This document shows, one piece after another, positions 52,618 to 61,415 of a DNA stretch of 64,000 nt. Position 1 is the stretch's first letter, and each line of letters begins with the position of its first letter. The stretch lies in the NCBI RefSeq assembly GCF_005434975.1, contig NZ_SKCJ01000001.1:186001-250000 (forward strand), given 5' to 3'. Position numbers and translations under genes: made by a program. The notes under the pieces were generated by a model. It saw only the letters and a program-made list of their open reading frames with translations. It was not told where the DNA came from and ran no database searches. Origin of the DNA: Parerythrobacter lutipelagi (GTDB lineage: Bacteria > Pseudomonadota > Alphaproteobacteria > Sphingomonadales > Sphingomonadaceae).

Positions 52618-54015
52618 ATGCTGCGCATTTTTGGCTGCGTGATCGCCGCAGCGGCACTGCTTCTGCCGTTGCCTGCAGCGGCTCAGAAAGTTGCGCTTGT
52701 CATCGGCAACTCGAATTATGCCTCGGCCGGCGATCTGGCCAATCCCGAACGCGATGGAGCGCTGGTTGCACGCGCGCTACGCGAAGCGGGATTTGACGAT
52801 GTCACAGTCGCCAATGACCTCGATTTCTCCGCGTTTCAGGCCACACTTCGCGGCTTTCGCGACAAAGCCCGGAGCGCGGATACTGCCCTCCTTTACTACG
52901 CAGGCCATGGCATCGAAGGACGCGGGCAAAATTGGCTCGTCCCCACCGACGCCGCATTGAGCCGTGAAGCCGATTTGCCGTACGAAGCGGTCGAGCTGCA
53001 ACTGGCAATGGACGCGCTGGACGGAGCGCAACTCAAGATCGCGGTGCTCGACGCTTGCCGCAACAATCCGTTTGCCAGTGACTGGACGGGCGCAACGCGG
53101 AGCGTCTCACGCGGTCTGTCACCTGTCGAGGTCGACGATGTTCTCGTGATCTACGCCGCAGCACCGGGGATGGTCGCATTCGATGGCGACGGAGCGCACT
53201 CGCCTTTCGCCACTTCGCTTGCGCGACGGATCTTGCAGCCCGGGCTGCCGGTACAGATGCTCGGCGGGATGGTGCGCGACGACGTCCTGGCCGCAACGTC
53301 CGGCGAGCAGCGGCCATTTATCTCCGCATCGATCACCGGTCAGCCGATCTATCTGGTGGACGGGCCGACCGGCGAAGTGTCCGAACTGCTCGCACTGGGC
53401 GAAAGCGGCAATAGTGCACCAATCGCGCGACAGGGGCCCACCCGAAATCGCTCTGTCGAAACCGATGCCGCTGCCTGGACCGCTGCGCTCGAACTCGACA
53501 CGGTCGAAGGATATCGCGCATATCTCGATCAACAGCCCGAGGGAGCATACGCTTCCTTTGCCGACGCCAACATAGCGCAAATTCTGGATCCGACAGCGCT
53601 GGGAGGCGAACTGCGCTCTTCACCGCGCGGCCTGATTTCATTCAAATCCGCTCTACCTGACCGCTATGCCATCGCAGGCAGCAAGACCCTTCCGATCGAC
53701 GGCGTCTGGAGGCTTTCAACCAATGGCAAACGGATGCGATTCGACATGGGCCGCGCTTTCGCCGTCGACGGGTGGAACTTCTCGCTCGTGTTTCGTGTCG
53801 AACCGGATCAGGTCACGATGCGCGACCTGAGACAAACGGTTAAGGGCGAGTACGAGGGTTTTGATATCCTGCTCAACGCGCCGGGGAAACTCAAGGTGCG
53901 CAAGGATGGCAATCTCGAGGTCGAGATAGCCACCTGGCCATTTCCAACCAAATTCCAGATGATCCGCGTCGCAATCGATGATCCCGCTAGTCTAGATGAG
54001 GAGACGCCAGATTAA
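52618..54015 (+). CDS. Secreted caspase-like (peptidase C14) protein, first of two
   Basis: A signal peptide (about 1-22, ending PAAAQ) leads to a caspase-fold domain: KVALVIGNSNYASAG, the catalytic His97 in YYAGHGIEG, and the catalytic Cys147 in VLDACRNNPF, then HSPFATSLA. Residues about 290-465 form a second, all-beta-looking part of unknown fold. Bacterial caspase-like proteins of this type are usually Arg/Lys-specific or orphan. The 465 residues start 74 bases after purC. It is followed by a second caspase-like gene. Confidence 0.88.
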   Translation: MLRIFGCVIAAAALLLPLPAAAQKVALVIGNSNYASAGDLANPERDGALVARALREAGFDDVTVANDLDFSAFQATLRGFRDKARSADTALLYYAGHGIEGRGQNWLVPTDAALSREADLPYEAVELQLAMDALDGAQLKIAVLDACRNNPFASDWTGATRSVSRGLSPVEVDDVLVIYAAAPGMVAFDGDGAHSPFATSLARRILQPGLPVQMLGGMVRDDVLAATSGEQRPFISASITGQPIYLVDGPTGEVSELLALGESGNSAPIARQGPTRNRSVETDAAAWTAALELDTVEGYRAYLDQQPEGAYASFADANIAQILDPTALGGELRSSPRGLISFKSALPDRYAIAGSKTLPIDGVWRLSTNGKRMRFDMGRAFAVDGWNFSLVFRVEPDQVTMRDLRQTVKGEYEGFDILLNAPGKLKVRKDGNLEVEIATWPFPTKFQMIRVAIDDPASLDEETPD

Positions 54016-54063
54016 CAATTTGGCGTTCCCGCTCCGATTGCGTTATAGTGTATGGGGGAGATC

Positions 54064-55017
54064 ATGCGTTACCTGGTGATCCTGATTGCTGCATTTGTAG
54101 CGCTTTCTTGCGGCACTGCGCAGGCGCGCGAAGTGGCGCTCGTGATCGCCAATTCGATGTATGACCCGCAGCGTGACCCGCTGGAAAATCCAAACCTCCG
54201 CAATGCCGCGAACGACGCGAAACTGATCGCGGCAAGCCTGAAGGACGCTGGCTTCGAAGAAGTGGTCGTCGCAATCAACCTCTCGACCGACGACTTCCAT
54301 CGCAATTTGACCAAGTTCGCAAATCTCGCTGATGGGGCAGACACGGCGGTGATATATTTCGCCGGGCACGGCGTGCGCCACAAGGGCACAAACTGGCTGA
54401 TCCCGACCGGGGTCCACCTGACCAACGCGAAGGATTTGCCGTTCGAAGCAATCCAGCTGGAGCTTTTGCTCGATGCGTTGAGTGGGGCGAAACTTCGCGT
54501 TGCGGCGATCGATGCCTGCCGCAACAGCGCCGCAGAACTGGGCTCCGACGACGAGGATGGACTGCAAAGCGGACTTGCCGGATCGCAAGTGAAGAATGCG
54601 CTGCTGATCTTTGCCGCTGCGCCAGGCGAATTTGCACTCGATAGCGTCGGCGGCAGCATCCATTCCCCCTTCGCAACTTCGCTGTCGTCGCAATTGTCGA
54701 AGATGACCCGGCTGCATGATATTGGCGGCAATATCGCCGAAGATGTCGCCAAGGCTACCGGTGCCATGCAAACGCCGGTCGCGATGGTCGGTATGGGCAG
54801 CAAGAATGCGTTTCTTACGACCGAGCAATACCAGCAGGCGATGGCCGCGATGGAAGATAGCGCGCCGACCGACCGGATGGTGTCCCTGATGCAGGACAAG
54901 GAAGTTTGGAAGGAAGCCAAGGCCGACGGCTCGAAAGAGGCTCTGGAGATCTACCTTGAAATGTTCCCTGACGGCATGTTCCGGAAATTCGCTGAACTGG
55001 AAATAAAGCGCCTGTAG
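54064..55017 (+). CDS. Secreted caspase-like (peptidase C14) protein, second of two
   Basis: The ATG at 54064 is chosen because GGGGGAG lies just ahead of it; one at 54052 is in frame. The 317-residue product has a signal peptide (MRYLVILIAAFVALSCGTAQ, cut near AQA), then REVALVIANSMYD, the catalytic His102 in YFAGHGVRH, the catalytic Cys152 in AIDACRNSAAE, and HSPFATSLSSQL. After about residue 240 comes a helical tail. The domain is a diverged paralogue of the upstream gene and is shorter by nearly 150 residues. Confidence 0.87.
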   Translation: MRYLVILIAAFVALSCGTAQAREVALVIANSMYDPQRDPLENPNLRNAANDAKLIAASLKDAGFEEVVVAINLSTDDFHRNLTKFANLADGADTAVIYFAGHGVRHKGTNWLIPTGVHLTNAKDLPFEAIQLELLLDALSGAKLRVAAIDACRNSAAELGSDDEDGLQSGLAGSQVKNALLIFAAAPGEFALDSVGGSIHSPFATSLSSQLSKMTRLHDIGGNIAEDVAKATGAMQTPVAMVGMGSKNAFLTTEQYQQAMAAMEDSAPTDRMVSLMQDKEVWKEAKADGSKEALEIYLEMFPDGMFRKFAELEIKRL

Positions 55018-55062
55018 TCTGACGGTTGCCAGAAAAGCCATCGTGCGGCACAGATCATCGCG

Positions 55063-57924
55063 ATGAAGAATTTCCTGATTGTCGCAGTGTTTCTGGCGGG
55101 GCTTTCCTGCCCGCAGCCTGCGTGGGCGGACGATCCTGCAGCCACCGGGCAAGCGACCAGCGCAGCACCGCAATGGGCGTTCGAGACGAGCGATATCGAG
55201 CCGGATCCCGCATTCGTGTTCGGCGAGCTCGACAATGGTTTGCGTTACATCATTCGCGAAAATGACCGGCCCGAAGGCACCGCGCTTGTCCGCATGAGGA
55301 TCGGCAGCGGTTCACTGTCCGAACAGGACGACGAACGTGGTCTCGCGCATTTCCTCGAACACATGGCTTTCAACGGATCGAGCCGCGTTCCCGAAGGTGA
55401 AATGATCAAACTGCTGGAGCGCGAAGGGCTCGCCTTCGGCGCGGACACGAACGCATCCACCGGGTTCGAGGATACCACCTACAAGCTCGATCTGCCGAGA
55501 AACGACCCTGACCTGCTCGACACTGCACTGATGCTGATGCGCGAAACCGCGAGCGAATTGACGCTGAGCCGTGACGCGATCGAGCGCGAACGTGGTGTGA
55601 TCCTCGCTGAGCGGCGCGACCGGAATACCTATTCGTTACAGGAACTGATCGACCGGCTCGAATTTGCGACCCCGGGTGCCTTGCACACACGTCGCCTGCC
55701 GATCGGTGTGCCGGAAGTGCTCGAGACCGTCACCAGCGAGCAGATGCGAGCCTTCTATGCCCGCGAATATGTCCCGGCGAATACGGTGTTGGTCGTCGTC
55801 GGCGATATTGCCAGCGGCACGGTCGAAGAAGCGATCCGTCGACACTATGCCAGCTGGACGGCGGCGCCGCTGCCTGCCGACCCGGAAGTCGGAGTAATCG
55901 ACCTCGGGCGCGGCGGCGAAACCGACATCTATCTTGATCCGGCGCTGTCAGAACGGATTACCGTATCGCGCCATCTGGCGTGGGGAGAACGGCCTGACAA
56001 TATCGCTACCCGGCGCGAGAACCTGCTGCGCAGGATCGGATATGATATCGTCAATCGGCGCCTCGGTCGGCTTGCCTCGCTGGACGATGCACCGTTTCGT
56101 TCGGCGGGTTTTGGTACGGGTGACGTGTTTGACAGCGCGCGCACGACAAGCCTCGTCGTCAGCACGCCCGATGGCGGCTGGAAACTCGGGTTGGATGCAG
56201 CGACCGACGCACTGCGCACCGCTCTCCGCTTCGGCTTTTCCGAGCGTGAGGTCGCCGAGCAGATTGCCCGCAGTCGCAACGCAATCGAGAATGCCGTTTC
56301 TTCAGCTGAAACACGCAGCAACAGTGCGCTTGTCGGCGCCGCGCTGGCATTGGTCGAAGACGAGATAACTCCTTCAACACCCGAAGATAGCCTGGCGCGC
56401 TTTGAAAGCTATGCCGAAACGATCACGCCCGATCAGGTTTTAGAGGCATTGCTGGCCGACAGCGCACGGTTGGATAATCCGCTCATTCGCTTTCGCGGCA
56501 GGCAAGCACCCGGAGGCGGGTCAGAGGAACTGCGCGCCGCATGGGAAACGGCTGTCGCGCGCCCGGTCCAACCGCCCGAAATCGTCAAGGTTGCCGAGTT
56601 CGCCTACACCGATTTCGGCGCGCCGGGACAGGTGGTGGCAGACACGAGGGACGATCGCCTTGATGTGCGAAAAATCACTTTCGGCAACGGGGTCAGGCTC
56701 AATCTCAAACGCACGGATCTGAGCAAGGACCGGATTTCCTTCCGCATGAATATCGACGGCGGCGACCTGCTCGATACGAAGGACAATCCGAACGGCACTG
56801 CCATGATCAACTTCTTCACCGCCGGCGGTCTGGGAGCGCATTCGCGCGACGAGCTGGCCACCATCCTCGCAGGGCGCAGCGTCGGATTGGGCTTTTCTTC
56901 GCTGGCGGAGAGTTTCAGGGCAAGCGGTACAACGACGCAGCGTGATCTGCTGTTGCAACTGCGCCTTCTGACCGCTGGGTTGACCGATCCGGGCTACCGA
57001 CCGGAAGGGGAATCGCGCTACCGCCGGTCGGTCGCAAATTTCTACCGAACGCTCGACGCAACCCCGGGCCTGGCGTATTCCAGTGCTGCAGGGTCCATCC
57101 TGTCGGATGGAGACCCGCGATTTACCCGTCAGCCTGAAGAGGTCGCGCTGGCGCAGACTTACGCAGATTTACGCAGCACCATTGCAGACAGTTTGGCGAA
57201 CGGTGCCATCGAAATCGCGCTTGTCGGAGATTTCGACGAAGAGGCCGCCATCGATATGGTTGCGCAAACGCTTGGTGCCTTGCCGCAGCGTAACCTGGAA
57301 TTCCTGACCCGCGATGAAGCGCGGCAGCGTGGATTCACGCAGGACCGGTCTATGCGCACGATCACCCACAAGGGTGAACCCGATCAGGCTCTGCTGCGAT
57401 TGATTTGGCCGACCATCGACGACAGCGATCTGAAGCTTTATCTGACTATGGAGCTCCTAGAACGGCTCGCGCGGCTATCGCTACAGGAGGAACTGCGAGA
57501 ACGCCTGGGTCAGGCCTATTCGCCAAGCGCGAACAACGCGCAATCCGGAGTTTACCCCTGCTACGGTACTTTCTCGCTCACGGCATCGCTCGACGTTGAT
57601 CGCGTGGACGAGGCACGCGCGGCCATGCACAAGGTCGCAGAGCGTCTGCGCAACCAGCCGGTTAGTCAGGATACGCTGGAGCGCGCACGCAAACCACTCG
57701 TCGAAAGTTATGAGAATGCACTGAAGGGCAATAGCGGCTGGCTGGCGCTGATCGACCGCGCGCAAAGCAAGCCTGAGGACATCGATCGTTTTCTGAAGGC
57801 GCAAGCTATCGTCGAAGCAATAACTGCGGAAGACATCCAGCACGCCGCCAGCAAATTCCTTACGCAGGCCGACGCGGTTGAGATACGTGTAGTCCCGGAA
57901 CAATCATCGCCTGAGGCGCCATGA
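55063..57924 (+). CDS. Secreted M16-family zinc metallopeptidase
   Basis: The 953-residue protein has a signal peptide (about 1-22, ending PAWA). Its two M16 halves begin at FGELDNGLRYIIREN and near residue 540. The zinc motif HFLEH (96-100) is present, with the downstream Glu in ERERGVILAERRDRN. The second half lacks this motif and is probably structural, ending RLSLQEELRERLGQAYSP. The gene is 45 bases after the second caspase-like gene, so the three may be one operon of exported peptidases. Confidence 0.92.
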   Translation: MKNFLIVAVFLAGLSCPQPAWADDPAATGQATSAAPQWAFETSDIEPDPAFVFGELDNGLRYIIRENDRPEGTALVRMRIGSGSLSEQDDERGLAHFLEHMAFNGSSRVPEGEMIKLLEREGLAFGADTNASTGFEDTTYKLDLPRNDPDLLDTALMLMRETASELTLSRDAIERERGVILAERRDRNTYSLQELIDRLEFATPGALHTRRLPIGVPEVLETVTSEQMRAFYAREYVPANTVLVVVGDIASGTVEEAIRRHYASWTAAPLPADPEVGVIDLGRGGETDIYLDPALSERITVSRHLAWGERPDNIATRRENLLRRIGYDIVNRRLGRLASLDDAPFRSAGFGTGDVFDSARTTSLVVSTPDGGWKLGLDAATDALRTALRFGFSEREVAEQIARSRNAIENAVSSAETRSNSALVGAALALVEDEITPSTPEDSLARFESYAETITPDQVLEALLADSARLDNPLIRFRGRQAPGGGSEELRAAWETAVARPVQPPEIVKVAEFAYTDFGAPGQVVADTRDDRLDVRKITFGNGVRLNLKRTDLSKDRISFRMNIDGGDLLDTKDNPNGTAMINFFTAGGLGAHSRDELATILAGRSVGLGFSSLAESFRASGTTTQRDLLLQLRLLTAGLTDPGYRPEGESRYRRSVANFYRTLDATPGLAYSSAAGSILSDGDPRFTRQPEEVALAQTYADLRSTIADSLANGAIEIALVGDFDEEAAIDMVAQTLGALPQRNLEFLTRDEARQRGFTQDRSMRTITHKGEPDQALLRLIWPTIDDSDLKLYLTMELLERLARLSLQEELRERLGQAYSPSANNAQSGVYPCYGTFSLTASLDVDRVDEARAAMHKVAERLRNQPVSQDTLERARKPLVESYENALKGNSGWLALIDRAQSKPEDIDRFLKAQAIVEAITAEDIQHAASKFLTQADAVEIRVVPEQSSPEAP

Positions 57925-57952
57925 TTGCGTGTTGAATACCGCCACCAGCCAA

Positions 57953-57980
57953 TTGCGCTCGACGCGCTACAAGCTATAGG
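57953..57980 (+). promoter_or_regulatory. Putative promoter of purS-purQ
   Basis: TTGCGC (57953-57958) and TATAGG (57975-57980) are 16 bases apart. A leader of roughly 35 bases would precede the purS ATG and would contain GAAAGGA. It lies in the short gap after the M16 gene, so purS-purQ can be expressed apart from the protease block. Confidence 0.5.
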
Positions 57981-58022
57981 CGGCGGCACAGCTCTGTTCG
58001 CCCCGTGAAAGGAACCAGCCCG

Positions 58023-58274
58023 ATGAAAGTGCATGTCCATGTCTCGCTCAAGCCAGGCGTGCTCGATCCCCAGGGACGTGCGATTCATCACGCATTGGAA
58101 GGACTAGGCTTCACCGGCGTAAACGATGTTCGCGCTGGGCGGCTTATCGAACTCGATGTCGCCGATGACACGGGCGACGATGATCTCGACGCGATGTGCC
58201 GCAAGCTGCTGGCCAATATGGTGATTGAGAATTACCGGATCGAGAAACTGCCTGAAGCCGTGGACGCAGCGTGA
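58023..58274 (+). CDS. purS: Phosphoribosylformylglycinamidine synthase subunit PurS
   Basis: PurS bridges PurL and PurQ in the FGAM synthase complex. The 83-residue product begins [20 protein letters not shown] and shows [20 protein letters not shown] and [12 protein letters not shown], the standard small alpha/beta fold. The ATG at 58023 is used; an upstream GTG at 58005 is not needed. The stop overlaps the purQ start. Confidence 0.95.
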   Translation: MKVHVHVSLKPGVLDPQGRAIHHALEGLGFTGVNDVRAGRLIELDVADDTGDDDLDAMCRKLLANMVIENYRIEKLPEAVDAA

Positions 58275-58951
58275 TGGCGTTCCAGTCCGCCGTCATAACA
58301 TTTCCCGGCTCGAACTGTGACCGTGACATGGCGGTTGCATTGGAATCAGTTTCAGGAACCGCACCCCACCGCGTCTGGCATGGCGAAAGCGAGCTGCCGG
58401 AGCGGCTCGACTTCATCGCTCTGCCCGGTGGCTTTTCCTACGGCGATTACCTGCGCAGCGGAGCAATGGCCGCGCGCAGCCCGGTCATGAAGTCAGTCGT
58501 TGCAGCGGCTGCACGAGGGGTACCGGTGCTGGGCGTGTGCAACGGTTTCCAGGTGCTGACAGAGAGCGGCCTGCTGCCCGGTGCGCTGATGCGCAATGCC
58601 AGCCAGAATTTCATCTGCCGCACTGTCCCGCTAAGAGTTGAAAACTCGACGTCGCTGTTCACATCGCGTTACGAGCAGGGCGAGGAAATCCATATTCCTG
58701 TTGCGCACCATGACGGCAATTTCTTTGCTGACGAGGACACGCTCGACCGGATCGAAGGCGAAGGCCGCGTTGCGTTTCGTTATCTCGAGCCATGCAATGG
58801 GTCACGCCGCGATATTGCCGGTATTTTGAACCAAGCGGGCAATGTCCTGGGCATGATGCCTCACCCTGAACGTGCGGTCGAGGACGCCCACGGTGGAACC
58901 GGCGGTCGTCGGCTGTTTGAGAGTGTCGTGACGCGTCTGGTCGACGCCTGA
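58274..58951 (+). CDS. purQ: Phosphoribosylformylglycinamidine synthase subunit PurQ
   Basis: PurQ is the glutaminase of FGAM synthase. The ATG at 58274 (GTG at 58271 is the alternative) gives 225 residues. Seen are [35 protein letters not shown], the nucleophile Cys in [13 protein letters not shown], and the catalytic HPE in [11 protein letters not shown]. purL does not follow; the next gene is convergent. Confidence 0.96.
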   Translation: MAFQSAVITFPGSNCDRDMAVALESVSGTAPHRVWHGESELPERLDFIALPGGFSYGDYLRSGAMAARSPVMKSVVAAAARGVPVLGVCNGFQVLTESGLLPGALMRNASQNFICRTVPLRVENSTSLFTSRYEQGEEIHIPVAHHDGNFFADEDTLDRIEGEGRVAFRYLEPCNGSRRDIAGILNQAGNVLGMMPHPERAVEDAHGGTGGRRLFESVVTRLVDA

Positions 58952-58964
58952 CCTTTCTGCTTGT

Positions 58965-61316
58965 TTATTGATTGGCCGCCTCGGCGCGTTGGAAGATCAT
59001 CCGGACCTCTTCGATCGGCATCGGACGGCCGAAATAATAGCCCTGTATCTTCTTGCAGCCCAGCTTGCGGATCAGTTCCGCCTCTTCTGCTGTCTCGACG
59101 CCTTCCGCTGTGGTCGACATCTCGAGACTGTCCGCCATTGCAACGACGGCACGGATAATTGCGAGGCTTTCTGCGCTTTCCTTTGCCGCCCCCTGGACGA
59201 AGCTGCGATCGACCTTGATCGTCGAAAAGCTGAGTTTGCGCAGATAGCCAAGCGAGGAGTAGCCGGTCCCGAAATCGTCGAGCGCCACGCTGCAGCCGAT
59301 GGCGATAACCTGTTCGAGCGCAGCACGGGCAATATCGGCATCGCGCAGGAAAATGCTTTCCGTCACTTCGAGCTCAAGCCGCTTCGCTTCCAGTCCGCTT
59401 TGCGACAGTGCCCGCACCACGTTGTTGGTGAAATCGGGGTCGATCAGCTGCTCGCCCGAGACATTGACCGCGACACGCACATGCGCGGGCCACAGAGCGG
59501 CTGCACGGCACGCCTCCTGCAAGACCCAGTTTCCGATCGGCACAATCAGACGGGTGTCTTCGGCAAGCGGAATGAATTTGCCCGGGCTGACCAGGCCGTG
59601 GTCACCGCTTTGCCAGCGCACGAGCGCTTCGAAGCTGAGCAGTTCTTCGGTATTCGCATCGACGACCGGTTGGTAGTTGAGCAGAAGCTCTTTGCGCTCG
59701 ATTGCGCGCCTCAGCGAGAACTCCAGCTTGCGGCGCTCTTCTGCATGCTGATGAAAGCTCGGCTCATAACAGAAATGCTCGCCGCCGCCTTCATCCTTCG
59801 CGCGGTATAGCGCCAAATCAGCGTTTCGCATGATTTCCTCGACCGAATTGCCATCCCGCGGGCCGACCGCACTGCCGACGCTTGCACCCACATAAAGAGT
59901 GTGATTGTCGATGTCATAAGGTTGTGACAGCCGTCCGATGATCCGCCCGGCAATTTGCTCGATGCAGCCCTTCTCGGAGGCGTCCCGGACAACCACTGCA
60001 AATTCATCGCCGCCCAGCCGTCCGCACATCGCGTTCTCGCCCATTAGCTCTTTCAGCCGCGCAGCGACTTCCGCCAACAGCTGGTCACCAACCAGATGGC
60101 CAAGCGAATCGTTCACTGCTTTGAAGCGGTCGAGGTCGAGCATGAGAAACGCACATCTCGTCCGCCACTGGTCGGCGAATTTCAACGCATCACGCAAAGC
60201 TTCGTTGAGCATCAAGCGGTTAGGCAGCCCGGTCAACGTATCGTAGCGCGCAAGATAAGCGATTTTCTCGTTCGATTCGCGCTGTTCGGTTACATCAGAG
60301 CCGACGCCGCGAAAGCCGAGATAATTGCCCAACTCATCAAGGATCGGCGTGCCGGACAATTCCCACCAGCGGTTCTCTCCGTCGATGGTAACCTTGACGA
60401 TGAGATTCGAGAAATTCTCTCGGCGCTTCAAGCGTTCCGCCAGATCATGCAAGCTCGGCGCGAATTGCCCGGTTGCCCACGCGTCTCCCGCGATCATCTG
60501 GAGGAATGGCAAGCCGTCGATTTCCTCCGGCGGTTTACCCAGCGCGAATGAGAAGCGCGGCGAAGCCTTGCGAACACGCCGGTTGGTGTCGATTTCCCAC
60601 AGCCAGTCCGCCTGATTCTCTTCAAACTCTCGCAGTAGCAGAGAGACGACTTCGCTCTGTTCGGTTACCCCTGCTTCGGCAATGCGCGCGGTGAGATATG
60701 TTCGCGCCACGGCGAGCGAGCCAGCAGAGACCAGCCCGATCATTGCAATCACACTTCCAGCAAGGAAATATTCGCCTTTGAGCAGGGACACGATAAGGGT
60801 TGCCAGTCCGGTCGTGACTGTGAATGTAATCGTCGAAAGGGGTAGCGCTGCGAGGAACAGTGCAGAGCCGGCAATCAGCGCTGCAAGCACCGCCCAGACC
60901 AGCATGAGTTCTGTGCTTGAGCCCCAATAGCCGATTGCGAAGGGCGCGCAGGCCCAGACGACGCTCAGGCCTGCTACGGCCAACCCATGCGCGCGGACTT
61001 CGCTGACTGATGGCCGTCTGGTATCGGTGTCGCCAAGCACGCCCACGGTCTTCTGTGTGTGAAGTAACGCCAGAGCCAAAAGCACGATCCACGCAATGAC
61101 CGGAATTGCGCCGACGGCAACAAAACCAATCGCTGCAATCAGCAGCGCACCGGCAATTTGCGTCCCGAGACGTAATGGTCTGTTCGACGGCATGCTCGAA
61201 TATTGCAGCGCACGCAGACGCGCCCAATCGCCCGACTTCGGGCTGGACAGCCCGAGGACGGCGAGTGCTGGCAAATGGCCCGGCAATGCCGGCCGGTCGG
61301 GCGTGCTTTCATTCAC
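58965..61316 (-). CDS. Membrane PAS-GGDEF-EAL protein (c-di-GMP turnover)
   Basis: The 783-residue product has about five or six N-terminal membrane helices (roughly 50-220). A PAS domain follows (about 240-350: ADWLWEIDTNRRVRKASPRF, WWELSGTPILDE), then GGDEF (RYDTLTGLPNRLML, intact GGDEF) and EAL (FEALVRW, NVSGEQLIDPDF, EVTES, DDFGTGYSSLGYL, KVDRSF, AEGVET). Both catalytic signatures are complete, so it may make and destroy c-di-GMP. An alternative start at residue 42 (MPSNRP, 61193) is plausible. It is alone, facing purQ. Confidence 0.92.
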   Translation of the reverse strand: MNESTPDRPALPGHLPALAVLGLSSPKSGDWARLRALQYSSMPSNRPLRLGTQIAGALLIAAIGFVAVGAIPVIAWIVLLALALLHTQKTVGVLGDTDTRRPSVSEVRAHGLAVAGLSVVWACAPFAIGYWGSSTELMLVWAVLAALIAGSALFLAALPLSTITFTVTTGLATLIVSLLKGEYFLAGSVIAMIGLVSAGSLAVARTYLTARIAEAGVTEQSEVVSLLLREFEENQADWLWEIDTNRRVRKASPRFSFALGKPPEEIDGLPFLQMIAGDAWATGQFAPSLHDLAERLKRRENFSNLIVKVTIDGENRWWELSGTPILDELGNYLGFRGVGSDVTEQRESNEKIAYLARYDTLTGLPNRLMLNEALRDALKFADQWRTRCAFLMLDLDRFKAVNDSLGHLVGDQLLAEVAARLKELMGENAMCGRLGGDEFAVVVRDASEKGCIEQIAGRIIGRLSQPYDIDNHTLYVGASVGSAVGPRDGNSVEEIMRNADLALYRAKDEGGGEHFCYEPSFHQHAEERRKLEFSLRRAIERKELLLNYQPVVDANTEELLSFEALVRWQSGDHGLVSPGKFIPLAEDTRLIVPIGNWVLQEACRAAALWPAHVRVAVNVSGEQLIDPDFTNNVVRALSQSGLEAKRLELEVTESIFLRDADIARAALEQVIAIGCSVALDDFGTGYSSLGYLRKLSFSTIKVDRSFVQGAAKESAESLAIIRAVVAMADSLEMSTTAEGVETAEEAELIRKLGCKKIQGYYFGRPMPIEEVRMIFQRAEAANQ

Positions 61317-61415
61317 GCCCGATCAGGTAAGCAAGAAAGGTTAGAAGCTGGTAAAGGCTCGTATCATAATTGACTTGAGACTGACCGCCGACATTGGGAT
61401 CTGCGCCTCGTCAAG

